Source: Whitmania pigra (lineage: Eukaryota > Annelida > Clitellata > Hirudinida > Haemopidae). Taken from it: a stretch of DNA of 64,000 nt. Location of the stretch: positions 5,014,501 through 5,078,500 of the forward strand of contig JAJTWR010000266.1 in assembly GCA_021613335.1 (NCBI GenBank). Direction: 5' to 3'. The notes beneath the pieces are model-generated. The model worked only from the letters and a program-made list of their open reading frames with translations. It had not been told where the DNA came from and ran no database searches. Made by a program: the position numbers and the translations under genes. Positions 35,185 to 46,499 of the stretch are shown in pieces. Position 1 is the first letter of the stretch, and every line of letters starts with the position of its first letter.

Positions 35185-38100
35185 ATGAGTTCGTTTCTTG
35201 GAGTACCTGGCAGAGGTAGGCAGATAATTTCATGTGAAATGTCGTATTGCGGTAAGAAATTACATCGCGCGAAAAATAAGAAAGTTCTAGTCTTAATTAT
35301 TGTTGTAAATTTCTTCCACATTCTCTGCGTCCCAGGGTTTACCAAAATCAAGCAGAAACAAAAGATTTTGTGCTTTTTAGTTATTCTTTCCTCATCTGAT
35401 CTTTCAGATTTGAAATATTTCTCTTTCTAGACCTAATGTCTGCGTAATAAACCACTGCTTTTTTTTTTAGATATATATCCAGATTTCGATAAGTCGTATT
35501 TTGAACAGTTTCACCAAATCTAAATTGTCTTCTCGTTAAGCTTATACCAAAGATTAACTACTTTTGTGATGAAGTAATTATTCTTGAGAGTATCCATTAC
35601 CTTTCTGTATAGCTTACAGAAATCCGCTTGTGGAAATGCTTTTGGCGGCCTCAAAGAAATGTTCAAGTTTTAAGTTATCCCTTCCTGTTAAAATCTTGAA
35701 CGTTTCCATGAAATCACCTTTATTTCTCCTTATTTGAAATATGATATAAGTTGGTGATATTTTATTTGTTTTCACAAATATTCAATATTCCATTTTCTAT
35801 TTGAGATAAATTTTATGATTTCATTAAATCATTATATAAGTCATAATTCATTAAAATCCAAGGTCCCAATTCCTTCCTGTCCGAACATTTGGCCACCTTT
35901 GTCATTGGTGCTGGCAGCTCCATGTCAATTGAGGTAAAGAAAACTTTTTTTGTCAAAGATTATTTACAAAGTCTCTAAAGTATAATTCTTTATTAATTGA
36001 AATAAACCCATAAATATTATTTTACTGGTGCAGTGGAAGTTGAACATGTTAACATTTTGTAGTAATGGAATGAGTTGTCTTACAATGTTTTTAATAAAAA
36101 CTTTTTATAATACGTTTTTAAAATCTAAAATAAATAGAAAATTGTCTTAAAGAGACAAGACTAAGCAAACATTAGAGTGGAAAAGGCATATATGATAAAA
36201 GATAAGTAACATTGGCAGTTTAAGACTTATAAGCACTAGAAGGTTACACACAGTCACATGATTAAGATTTCGTGATATCTCAGCCAATAATAGAACTTGA
36301 AATACATGTACTCATAACAAAACATGTTACATACATCATCAAAACGGATTTAACTATGAAATATATTTTAGTATTCAAAACAAAAATGACAAAATTTGAA
36401 GATAACTTTGAATTAATAATTAATAATATGAATGAAGGTTGGTTTGAAGAAGCTTCGACAAATCGAGAAAACAGAAGGAGTTTGGACGCTGAAGGTTCGG
36501 ATGCAAATTGTTCCCCCTGACCTCATCATCATCGATGAAAGCACTGGCAGAGTCATTGAGAAGTGAGTTCAATTGACAGCGATGCTTAGTATTATTGTTG
36601 AAATAAGATTTATAATATTAACTGAACGACTAGATGATTATTTTCTGACTTTCACTTTGTAAATCTTAATAAAACCTTTAAATTGCTGCGAAAGACCTGA
36701 TACGAATGTAATTCAAAAGCATTATGCTTTGAGGCAGCATCAGAATCACATTAATCGTTATATTCACAGTTAGTAACAGTATCCTTAAGTGGCAATACAC
36801 TACCTAAAGTTCAGAAATTTTTATAAATAATAAAATTTCCATGCTTGTCATATTTTTTTGCACAGGTTTTCCATGAGATCCTTGAAGGACATCCAGAGTG
36901 TAAATGCCGGTGGGGTCTACAACAACCTCATCGTGTTTTCAGTAATGGACTGCCAAATTCCAGAGCTTCACATCTTTCGCTGCATCGGCAGAAATGTTAG
37001 TTGGAACTCATTGAGGCTTGAAAACGAAAATAAATTAACGTCATAATTTTAAATTGATTAAATCGATTTAAATTAACATAATGTTAATAAATACATAATT
37101 ACTAACACCATTTAAATGCAGGCAAGTGATTTCGTGTCTGCTGTTGAATTTAGCAAAAGCGGTCGAATTTCACCAGGAGTCCATCCGTGAGGACATTCAT
37201 CTTAATTAGCTTCTAATTAATCATTTTTAAACAACAAACTTTAACTTGTAAATAATTATAAATAATTGCACAAATTATTTTATAAGTAATTCTTCTTTCC
37301 TAGAATTCAAACTGGTGGGTTATATACGCCTGTAACAGAATCCCTTAAAGGTATGTTTACAAATTCGCCTCATTCTTCATATTTCTATATGCCGGGGTCC
37401 GTTATGCGGAACACAATTTTCAATAGATTCCATGTTTAATTGTGTAGCGAAAATATAAGATGCATCCCGAAAATAAGCCCTCGCGCTTCTTTTAGAACAG
37501 GAGTCTCCAAACGTTTTAGCCAGAGGGCCTCCTTTAACTATAAAACAGCAGTTTGGGGGCCGACTATGAGGTCCAAATAAAAAGAACCAAAACAAACATG
37601 TTGTTTTTAATTATTTATGTAATATTATTTTATTCAGTTATTATTTAATAACACATTGATACACTACACATGAACACCTACATTAATGAGAATGGTGAAA
37701 TTGTTTCCTGGATGACAAAATCGCAGAAATTTCTAGCTTTAGATTTGATGTCCCTAACATCAACAGGGACCCGAGATTATCATCGGAAAAGTTTGTTCTC
37801 AAATTGTTCTTCACGTATTTCATTCTCTTCACACAAATATGTTGTCCCAGCGATTGAAAGGTAGCTTGATGCATTAGGAAAGTCTTGCTTGGGCAAAAAA
37901 TGGTAAAAATCCACCAGTCCTTATTTGAACTTGTCCTTAAGGAGTTCATTTACTTGTAACTCAATAATCCCCAGCTGTGGTTCATTTGGGCAACTAGCCA
38001 CATTTGCTTGAATTGGGTTTTGAAACAGCTTCACTTCTTCTGCCTTTGAATCCAAGTCAGAAAACCACTCCTGAAACTTCAGCTGGAGGTCTATGAAGAT

Positions 38101-41100
38101 TTCGAATGCAAATGACGTAAGGGAACTCAGCTGTTGCTTCAGCCACGAAGACCTTGTACTGCTGAAAGTACGTCAAGTTGTTGGCCTGTACTTGTTCCAA
38201 AAACAAGACGTTAGATCTGAAGGCCTTTAGATGGGTGTATAGATTAGCAACAAGATTTTTCTATTCTTGTAGTTTTAGGTTCAGAAAATTTAAATGACTA
38301 GTTATATCTGCAGCAAAAGCCAATTTCCGTACCCACTCTTCATCAGACAGTAATGGCTGTGGCTTGCCTTTACTTTCCAGGAAGTCACCTATTTCCCTTA
38401 TTCATATATTTAGCACACAAAGCTTGCTGGTGAATAATAAATGAAACAATACTGATTATAGAATGTTTTTCTAACTAAACATCTGCTTCACTTGACCAAC
38501 CAAGCCTTTCTTTATGCCACTGGTGTTTTTTCCTCCATCAATAGTCAACTAAAGGCAACTAAGATTACTCCAGTCCAATATATAATCATCAAATGTATTT
38601 TTCAATTCATTGAATATATGCTCTCCGGTAACAGTGCCAGAAATATACCTACTATGTTGGGAAACCAGCTCTTGTGTTATGTTCATGTCTTCATCCACAC
38701 CTCTAAAGAACACAAGCAGTTTGAGGGGTGGAACCCCTGTCCAGTGATTCATCCATTGCAACTGAAAAATGACGAGACTTCCTTGCATTGTTCGCTATTT
38801 GAGTCACAATAATTTCACCCATGTCTGCAACATGATGGGCAATGGTATTTGCACCAAAAGCTACATTTTTAAATTGTTTTGACTTTTCTGGGCAAAGTTC
38901 CTCAGCCAACATTCCTCACTACTTCACCATCTGTAGATTTTAGCCAGGACGTAGGCAACTTTATAACTGGCCTTAGTTAAGGATTCATTTTCATTTGAGG
39001 ATTTACTGAGCAATGTCCTTTGAGATGTGAGTTGATTTTGTAATTTAGAAAAATTTTCGTCTCGGACTTTACTCTCTAACTGTGCATATTTCTCCTGCTG
39101 TTTTCTTTGATGGTGACAGCACAGGTTGTATTCTTTCATGACACTCACGGTTTCGTTGAAAATCACACAAAATGCTTTCTCGCCGGATTTGAGGAAGTAT
39201 TACAGACTCCATTCTTCTTGGAATTGCCGATACTCATCGTTTATTTTCATTTTCTTCTCGGCCATCGCACCAAAATAAAGTCAATTCAGAATGGATAAAT
39301 AGTAAACTAAGAGTATCTTGCACACAATGTCGCATAATAAAAAAGCTGATTATGCGAACTTACTTCGTCGCAATTATAGTTGCAAATGGCCTTGAACAAT
39401 TGTTAAAAATTCTTATGATTTCTTAAGTTAAACTGTGCAAATATATCCACTTACGATGGAGAGGTTGTTGCTTTTAATGTTTCTTCCCCAGAATATTCGA
39501 AAAATCCTTATTAAACTAACTACAACCCCAATACTTTACACCAACACCTCATCCCAGCAGTCAACCGCAATCCGTGGTCAAAATAATCAAGTCTTGAACA
39601 AGTAACAAACCATTTAAAAACTCCGCCACTACATGGCGTTACATCATCTTATTGACTGTGAACAGAAGTAGAAAAAGTAAGCAGCGAATAAGATTTTGCA
39701 ATGTACTGGTCGGTTGGAAAACAAACGCACTAATCCTCAATTCTAATTCGGTAAAAAAGTAAAGTCCACGTAAAAGCTCCGGCTGATCTTGGCATGATCA
39801 ACATGATACGTAATTTCCGTAATTGATTTCCGTAAATAAAAAGGCATCCGCGGGCCGGATGAAAGAGCTTCGAGAGCCGTAGTTCGGAGACCCCTCTTTT
39901 AAAGCAAAAGTTAATATCAGTGAGTTTTTTGTCTCACGGTACTTAACAGAAGGCAGTGGAAGCGTTCGTTGTGTGAAGCCAGTTCGTGTTGCGATGCACC
40001 AGCGCTTTTGTGACGATGTTGCCGAACGTTCGTTGTTTTCCTTGTTTATGCGTTCGTTAAGCGGGTTACCATTGTATATTGTCTTATCGTAATGATGCGT
40101 TATTATCTGCATGGAAGTTTATGAGGTTATTATATGATTGACGAGTTACTGTTATTTGAATGATATTATCGGACAAATACTTAGTTAATCTATTACTAAC
40201 ACCCTCACTTATTCAATTAATTAAGAATGTGTTTCCCAACAAGCAATTTAATGTCATCACAGCTAACATCCCCAGCGTTTCAAACATGAGAAAAAGCAAA
40301 TAATTTATTTACCCGATATTAATTGCAGACATTCGTGGCTTGAGTGAGGGTGAAGGCAAACTGACGAAATTTTTTAATCCTCCAATCTTTCCAACGCCAG
40401 ATTTTCCCTCTCCAATAGCAGACCCGACTGATCGAAAAGTGGTAAGATGATCGCTCCGTAATCCCTTATTTGTTTAAAAATTGCCGATTCCATGTGGAAA
40501 TCCAAATGAAGCAAACAAAAATGATTTAGTTTTAAATAAATTATTTAATGTTCTCTTCTCAGAAGCTGTTGGATTGTTTATTTTCCGACATAGAAGCGTT
40601 TGTCAATCAACTGCAGAGGGCAGTAGAAGCCTTCAACAACCTCAAGAAAAGGAGAACAATACGAGAAAATGGATATGGAGGTGAGAGTAATGATGTTAAT
40701 GTTTCTTCCTCAGAATTAATGATGATAATGATGTTAATAACGCAGATGGATTGGTGAGCATGCGCTGCAGGTTACCTCCAGGAAAGGATTTCACGGATAT
40801 TTTGCAGAAATTCAAACTAAGCTTTATTCTAATAGTAAGTTTCATGCATCCCAGTTGCCCTGGGTTTCTTCGACCCGAGTTTTTCATAATCATCGTCATC
40901 GTCATCGTCATCGTCACAGGCAACGTCATCGTCATCGTCATCGACGTCGTCGGCGTCATCATCATGGTCATCATCATCATCATCGGAAGTCAACAGCTAA
41001 ATTCCGTTGTATGTTCGAGAATTTTGCTTAATTTATGCCCTTGCAATCTACATTGGACTTAGTGGTTGTGCTTCTGGTAAGATTTTTTTTCTTACGATTG

Positions 41101-43562
41101 ATACGCTTACATCTCTCAATTTACATTTCTCAATTTTTGTTGCTTGTTTTGCTCATGTACAGGTAAGACCTCTACCGTCCTCTGCTCACTTAGTTAATAA
41201 ATAAATAAATAAATAGTGCTAAACAGTTTTGAATATGTTCAGGAAAAAATGAAGCAAAGAATAAGCAATCCGAATGCACCCGAATTGATCCACTTCCTCT
41301 TCAAACCATTGTCATTCGTCGTCAAAGTGATTGCTGGTGCGAATTTCGAGAAAATGGAATTGGTGAGCAGCGTCGACAACCCATTGTTGACGTCGGAAGT
41401 GAAGCACATGTTTGAGAATTGCCTCGATACCGCAGAAAATGACTTATGGAAGAAACTTGGCAAGGCCTGGATTTTGACGAAGTTTGTTGATTCAATAAAT
41501 TAGAATAACCCATTAGAACATTTTTTTCATTTTACATAAATTAAGTTACAAAAGGCAATGAGCATGATTTTAATGATTTATTAATACAAATTATACAATA
41601 TTATAATAAATATTATACAAAAATGTCAGAAAAACTTTCAATTATAGTATTTTTGCAAATTAGTCAAATCACTCATATCAACTTCTAGAGCAGTAATTTA
41701 TAAATCTCGAAACTTCTGCAGGAATTTCTTGCGATTCCATTTTCCTCAGGACAATTGATTTCAATCTCTCATGTTTACCAATAGAACTCCTTAAATGTTC
41801 ATGTACCATGCCGCTTTGGCAACACAACTGTTAGGGATGTTACATACCGAACTCTTAACCCAACAGAAAACCTCTCGCATGCTTCACAGAGTTTCTGATT
41901 CCAACTTGCACTTCTTAGCATTTCCCTCGTCCATCTGAGGTCATCATACTTTTCTATCCACTCGAGTATCATTCGGATATCCAACTTATTTTATTTATAG
42001 GATTTACAGATTCCTTTCTTGTGATCGGTAGAATAACTTTTTGCTATCGAAATAAGACAATGGCGAAGTAACTATTAATGGTTATAATAAATCTGTTGTA
42101 CATACAATTCACTGAATTAAGAGGATTCATAAACATAACCCGATGCAACTGTGTTCTGATTAGTTGTCTGTTTATCGTGTTTGCTTACGCTCATATATTT
42201 TACATATACATACTTACATTAATTTTCATTATCGATATTTTATTATATTAATATGTCACTAAAACTTTACTGATATTAAATTAATAGCTTATACTTCAAC
42301 ATATTATAGTTGACCCGTGGTACGCTCGTAAATGCCATCATATGATCTAGGGCTTATTTTCAGGGAAACACGGTAGTTCTGCTTATATAGTTGCAATGTA
42401 TCTCGTGAATGATTGAACTCAAATTGATATGATAATATAATATTATGCAATTATACCATATTTAACATGATTATTATTAATTTATAAATATTTCAATTAA
42501 GAGACGAGTGGCATGAAAGTCTTCCGACGTATCGACCTGTTTTCATGGATGGCTGGACTCCACCACTCGAATGGATGCGTGAAATATTTTCTGAAACTAG
42601 CCCCATATTAAAAGAACCCGCGATTGTTAGAATCACATTTATGTGTTTTAGTAATTTAGCCAAATAATTATTATAACAATTATCGTGAGTGTTATCGTGA
42701 TAATGTCAATGAGCCACGTCACATCTTTTTGCAGACAATGTAAAATTAGTTATTAATAAACTTGTTTATTGCTTAATTGCAATTATAGTAACAACAAACT
42801 TATTTTTCACTGTTCATCAGATTAATTTCACGAATTCTTATATAAAAGCAATCTTCTTACATCATCATTACAACATTGAAATGTACATAGTCAAGAACAA
42901 CAATTTTCTTAATTTTAAATCAACTATCATCTGATTTTTTCATCATTACTTGTACTCTAAGTTGATGTTCACATATTAAATTGTATTTTTAGCCCAAAAC
43001 TTTAAGAACTCAAGAAGGATTTATGAAGGAACTCCAAGAGAATCACGCAAAGTTCGGTTATTTTATAAATAAAAGTCAAAATTTCAATGATAATTTAGTG
43101 CTCAAATAAAACAAAGATTACGCAGAAGGCAAAAGATATTGCATAATTCTTTGCAATTGTTTAAATGAATGTCTAATATTTTTTCAGGATAAAATATTGA
43201 CAAGATTATATTTTAAATTATAAAAAGCATTATAATTTATAAGCGGGCTTTTTATCAGTTACTAACCTACTACTTCCATACCTACCACAACAATTGATGG
43301 ATCTTTTGTTTCCGTAGAATTGTCATCGCCAAGGAAAACAGAGTAGCTGCCAATTCCAAAGAATTAACTGTTAATGCTGGAGACGTGTTGGAGGTTTGCA
43401 AAACATTAACATTAATAAATAATTAATAAATGACTTAAATTATTATTATTATTGAAATTTATTTTACGCCAGCTTCTGGATGATAGTAGAAATTGGTGGA
43501 AGGTCAAGAACTACAAGGACGAAAGTGGCTTCGTAGTGAAGAGAATCTTGCAATTGACTTGA
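35185..43562 (+). CDS. EPS8: EPS8-like protein: PTB domain, central helical region, SH3, no C-terminal effector domain
   Basis: Fourteen exons join in phase: 35185-35215, 35863-35933, 36438-36562, 36866-36995, 37122-37186, 37304-37350, 40329-40441, 40563-40680, 40746-40834, 41243-41481, 42502-42625, 42993-43051, 43318-43393, 43473-43562 (458 aa; human EPS8 822). The PTB domain starts SEHLATFVIG and covers about residues 14-140 (EGVWTLKVRMQIVPPDLIIID, RSLKDIQS). The helical block follows EPS8 (LDCLFSDIEAFVNQLQRAVEAF, NAPELIHFLFKPLSFVVK). The SH3 (about 405-457) has ELTVNAGDVLELLDDSRNWW and GFVVKRIL. A stop comes four codons after the SH3, so the actin-capping/SAM-like C-terminus of vertebrate EPS8 is absent. 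EPS8 links receptor and Rac signalling to actin; the actin-capping part is missing here. The first exon is the least certain. A 2.4-kb hAT relic sits in intron 6. Confidence 0.87.
37497..39895 (-). mobile_element. Degenerate hAT transposon (GTF2IRD2-type transposase) inside EPS8 intron 6
   Basis: The left end reads ACAGGAGTCTCCAAACG and the right end, reverse-complemented, AGGGGTCTCCGAAC, an imperfect terminal inverted repeat. The flanks CTTTTAGA (37489-37496) and CTTTTAAA (39896-39903) form an 8-bp target duplication with one mismatch, the hAT hallmark. On the minus strand a transposase begins at 39266 (MAEKKMK...) and runs to about 37690, with recognisable hAT pieces: FIRGVDEDMNITQELV, LDWSNLS, LLSDEEWVRKLAFAADI. 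It has an in-frame TAA soon after the start and several frameshifts, so it is dead. It is oriented against the host gene. Confidence 0.88.
40885..40985. repeat. CATCGT/CATCAT simple repeat in EPS8 intron 9
   Basis: Triplet-rich tract shortly after the donor at 40835. It resembles the tract at 10640-10735 in the SUEL-lectin gene. Confidence 0.85.
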
Positions 43563-44091
43563 AAGCACCACTTACCAATTACTCAATATTCTGTAGCAGA
43601 TTATTTTGATGAATCACTGAATCAGTGCAGATTCAAACTCAACATCAACAATATTATTGTTTAATGTCTTTTAAAATAAATATATCTTACTTTTAGAAAC
43701 TTTATTGTGTTTTCCTCACTAAGTATATATAAGTATAGTATAAGTATGTAGTATGTTAAGTGTAGTATTGCCCTATTGTCCTAGCTTCATGATGACGTCC
43801 CGAAGAGATGGTCATGGATGGTTGTTACACTTTCTCGAGGGTAGTTTAATACATGCAATAGGGGAGGCATATGAGGGGCTTCTGTTGACGAGGGATGACC
43901 TACGGATTGGTTGGTCTAGGTCAAGGGCTAGGCCATTTCAAGGGGCTCAAGAAGGCACACTAGACCAAAAGAAACAGGGTTTCCAAGCAAGGGTCGGTTT
44001 ATTCAAAAGTATACTACGATCAATGTTATAAGAAACATGATGTTAAATGTTCTTAGAGACAGAAACAATATCAGATTCCAATGATGAGAGT

Positions 44092-44560
44092 TTCAAAAAC
44101 AGAATGCTATTTAAGGTGGGCAGGGAGCGCGTCTTGTTCTTACATAACTTCATCTTGGAGAACAGCTGCTAGCGCAATTAAGTGCTGCCAAACATTGCGA
44201 TCACACGTTCGGCACTGGCCAACAACGTAGAAAACTGAGTATATAGCAGCTGACGGTAGAAGTCGATGAAAGAGGTAAACTTAGACAAGAGAACATCCGA
44301 TACTTGCAGCTCAATCAATTCGAGTTGCACGTGAGATGGGACGTCGTTATAGGGAAAGTCAAAAGCAGCTCTGACGATCTTGAACTCATTCGAATGAGAA
44401 CGCACTAATAAGTGAATCACGGTGAGAATTCATTCACCACAGTTAACAGCGCTCTGAAGCATTTTTCGGTACCTAGGGTTACATCTGCACACCATTCAAG
44501 GTGAGTAAAGTTAAAATACTCTCCTTGTTTCTCCCGCAGCATCAGCTTCTCATCGAATGT
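44092..44560 (-). mobile_element. C-terminal fragment of a second hAT transposase
   Basis: The minus-strand frame contains PSHVQLELIELQVSD, then SFIDFYRQLL and VIAMFGST, the conserved end of GTF2IRD2/hAT-type transposases (normally ...LQLELIDLQ...FYKSL...FGSTYVCEQ). The frame is interrupted right after FGST, and the matching downstream part is in another frame. A relic; I find no matching terminal repeats around it. Confidence 0.75.
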
Positions 44561-44840
44561 CTGCAAGTGGGCTCGTGATTATCACTTCAGTCCTTGCATC
44601 CTCAGGTTAAGTTCGTTAAGGTGAAAGCTGATATTAGTGAGAAAGCCGAACCGACTAAGTGTTGTTCACAGAATGAAACCTTGTAAGAAAGCGGAAAGTG
44701 AATTCAGAAAAACCGTATCTTATTAATTAGTCAATACTTCTATGCCTGTAAATTCAACTTTGATCTCTGAGATTTACATTCTCCCAAGAATAAAGCCCGC
44801 TTCCCCAACCCCTCGAATGAAATCTTCAAAAATAATTGAT

Positions 44841-44850
44841 TAGTTTTGGG
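44841..44850. repeat. 10-bp target duplication, left copy
   Basis: TAGTTTTGGG, repeated perfectly at 45034-45043 on the other side of the foldback element. Confidence 0.8.
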
Positions 44851-45033
44851 GAACCCCGTCATAATAGCCCGTCGTCAAAACAACCCCGACAAAACATGCC
44901 CGTCAAAATAGCACGTCGACAAAATAGCCCAGGACGAAAAAACCCGTCAAAGCTGGGCTGTTTTGTCATCAGGCTATTTTGACGGGGCTGTTTTGTCGGG
45001 GCTGTTTTGACGGTGCTATTTTGACGGGTCACC
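44851..45033. mobile_element. 183-bp foldback element (MITE-like) built from CCCGTCAAAATAG units
   Basis: Left arm (44855-44930) and right arm (44955-45028) are reverse complements over about 75 bases. From the outside in, both read CCCGTCA(A/T)AATAGC, CGTC..CAAAACA, CCCCGACAAAACA, CCCGTCAAAATAGC and ACAAAA.AGCCC, with few mismatches. The loop is about 24 bases and contains one more CCCGTCAAAG. The arms are themselves internally repetitive. A perfect 10-bp direct repeat TAGTTTTGGG flanks the element. Non-autonomous, non-coding. The 9-11 bp duplication size would fit a Mutator-like parent, which is inference only. Confidence 0.85.
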
Positions 45034-45043
45034 TAGTTTTGGG
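45034..45043. repeat. 10-bp target duplication, right copy
   Basis: TAGTTTTGGG, identical to 44841-44850. Confidence 0.8.
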
Positions 45044-45679
45044 TCACATCAAATGAACTCAAACAATTTCCAATGAACAGAAAAAATTTTCCGCAAAATA
45101 TCTAATCGTTTCGATTTTTTTTATCTCATGGACAATGGGCTATATAATAAGTAAATACAAAACATTGGTTAGATATTACCTATATTTTAGAAGATATTGC
45201 CATTTTTACATTACACTCCACTTTTCAAATTTTGATTGTTCCGAAAAGCAGCCACACATAATGTGTCATTATGTATTGTTTTAAATAAGGTAGAGCAATG
45301 ACTTTTGGTGGATATGTTTGTCTAACGATATCCTATTAAGTAATCTAAAAGTGAATATTTTGCCCAATATATATCAAATTAAAAAAAAGCAATTGTCACT
45401 TTAAGCAAATTTATATTTTTTGAAGTTAAAATGATATATGTGACCTACTTTCAGAAAACAGGTCCAATCATATCGCCTAAATTAGCTAATACATGAATAT
45501 TAATCAGCCAGGCGTCGTTCTAGATTTTGGTTTTGTAAATATGCCCGTGGTGGGCCACCTTAAATCACTTTATATTCATATTTCGGAATAACTGTATTTT
45601 ATTTTGAAGGCATGTTTAAAAACAATTAAATTAAAATTATTAAATCCAAACAATCTTAAATATAAACAATCAACCCTCC

Positions 45680-45745
45680 AGCGTGCCACGGTAAAATTAT
45701 CAAACATTGACCGGTCCGCGGCGACAAAAAGGCTGGGGACCACTG
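45680..45745. mobile_element. Terminal sequence of a hAT element
   Basis: The end reads CCGGTCCGCGGCGACAAAAAGGCTGGGGACCACTG. On the other strand that is CAGTGGTCCCCAGCC...GGACCGG, the widespread hAT-type terminus. The next bases, CTCTAGAG, would be an 8-bp target site. I did not find the opposite end nearby. Confidence 0.7.
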
Positions 45746-45762
45746 CTCTAGAGGACTTTCGC
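45744..45762. repeat. 19-bp direct repeat flanking the tRNA-like element, left copy
   Basis: TGCTCTAGAGGACTTTCGC; the right copy at 45878-45896 differs only at one C/T. Probable target duplication of a retrotransposed tRNA-derived sequence. Confidence 0.75.
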
Positions 45763-45877
45763 CCGCATGGCCTAATGGTTAAGGCTTCGCCTATCACGAT
45801 GGCAGCGCGGATTCGAACCCCTTTGTGGGAGCACCGTCCTAATCATCTAGCTATGCAACGGACGTTAATAAAACATT
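45763..45877 (+). mobile_element. tRNA-derived SINE-like insertion
   Basis: It begins with a tRNA-like body: A-box-like TGGCCTAATGG at 45768 and B-box-like GATTCGAACCC at about 45810, with acceptor-like CCCGCA/TGTGGGA pairing. The D-arm resembles arginine-type tRNAs. The anticodon and T stems do not pair properly, so this is not a working tRNA. A short unrelated tail ends in AATAAAACATT. The 19-bp direct repeats on both sides support retrotransposition. It landed exactly beside a hAT terminus. Confidence 0.68.
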
Positions 45878-45896
45878 TGCTCTAGAGGACTTTTGC
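45878..45896. repeat. 19-bp direct repeat, right copy
   Basis: TGCTCTAGAGGACTTTTGC; pairs with 45744-45762. Confidence 0.75.
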
Positions 45897-46499
45897 TGTA
45901 CCGAGTGAAGGTGCCGTTCTGGGTCCCGCAAAACACAACAGTTTTTTTAATTGTTAGAATAAAAGTACTTACTTTATCAAGATCTCAGCACGATTTAACG
46001 TAATATAGTGGTCCTTAATAGCTACCACTTTTTTTTAAAGCATATTTACCTTTGTAGGTTTTTAACTTTTAGATGGGGTCAACGCCCCCTGATGCTCATG
46101 AATAATTAATTATCATTCCAGGGACTTGCGATTTTTTCCATTTATTTTCTCTTAGTACTTATATTAGGTTTAGGAACATATGTTCGTCTTACTCATTTAG
46201 TTATGAAATAGACTAATTAACACACACTGGAGCATGTCACAGTCGTACGAGCACCAAACTCCAAGAGTATAAAACACTTCACTTTCTGCTATTATATTAT
46301 GAATTGCTCATTACATTAGTTTTTGCATCTTTTCGAAGTTTTGGAAATATTTTCGCGGTTAACTTTTGAGCGGGAGCTGTAGCAAAATCGCAGTTGTTTT
46401 GTTTGTATAGGGCTTTATCGCTCATCAGATTATTTTAGATAAAAAACCCAAAGCAATAAACAGACCCAATACTTATAATTGTTAGATTATATTCTTGTT

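Larger units (their letters stand above)
43563..46499. other. Transposon-rich intergenic gap between EPS8 and BRF1
   Basis: The EPS8 polyadenylation signal AATAAA is at 43675-43680. Beyond it I find only mobile-element debris, listed separately (44092-44560, 44851-45033, 45680-45745, 45763-45877), and AT-rich DNA. BRF1 regulatory sequence should lie at the right end. Confidence 0.6.

Noticed and set aside
35462..35530. Extra EPS8 exon (…IYPDFDKSYFEQF)
   Set aside because: It has a good acceptor but no convincing donor in phase with the 35863 exon. It remains possible as an alternative 5' exon, so the EPS8 start is marked uncertain.
45761..45834. Functional tRNA gene (arginine-like D-arm, TTCGAA T-loop)
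   Set aside because: The anticodon stem and T stem do not pair and the sequence is flanked by target duplications, so it is a tRNA-derived insertion.
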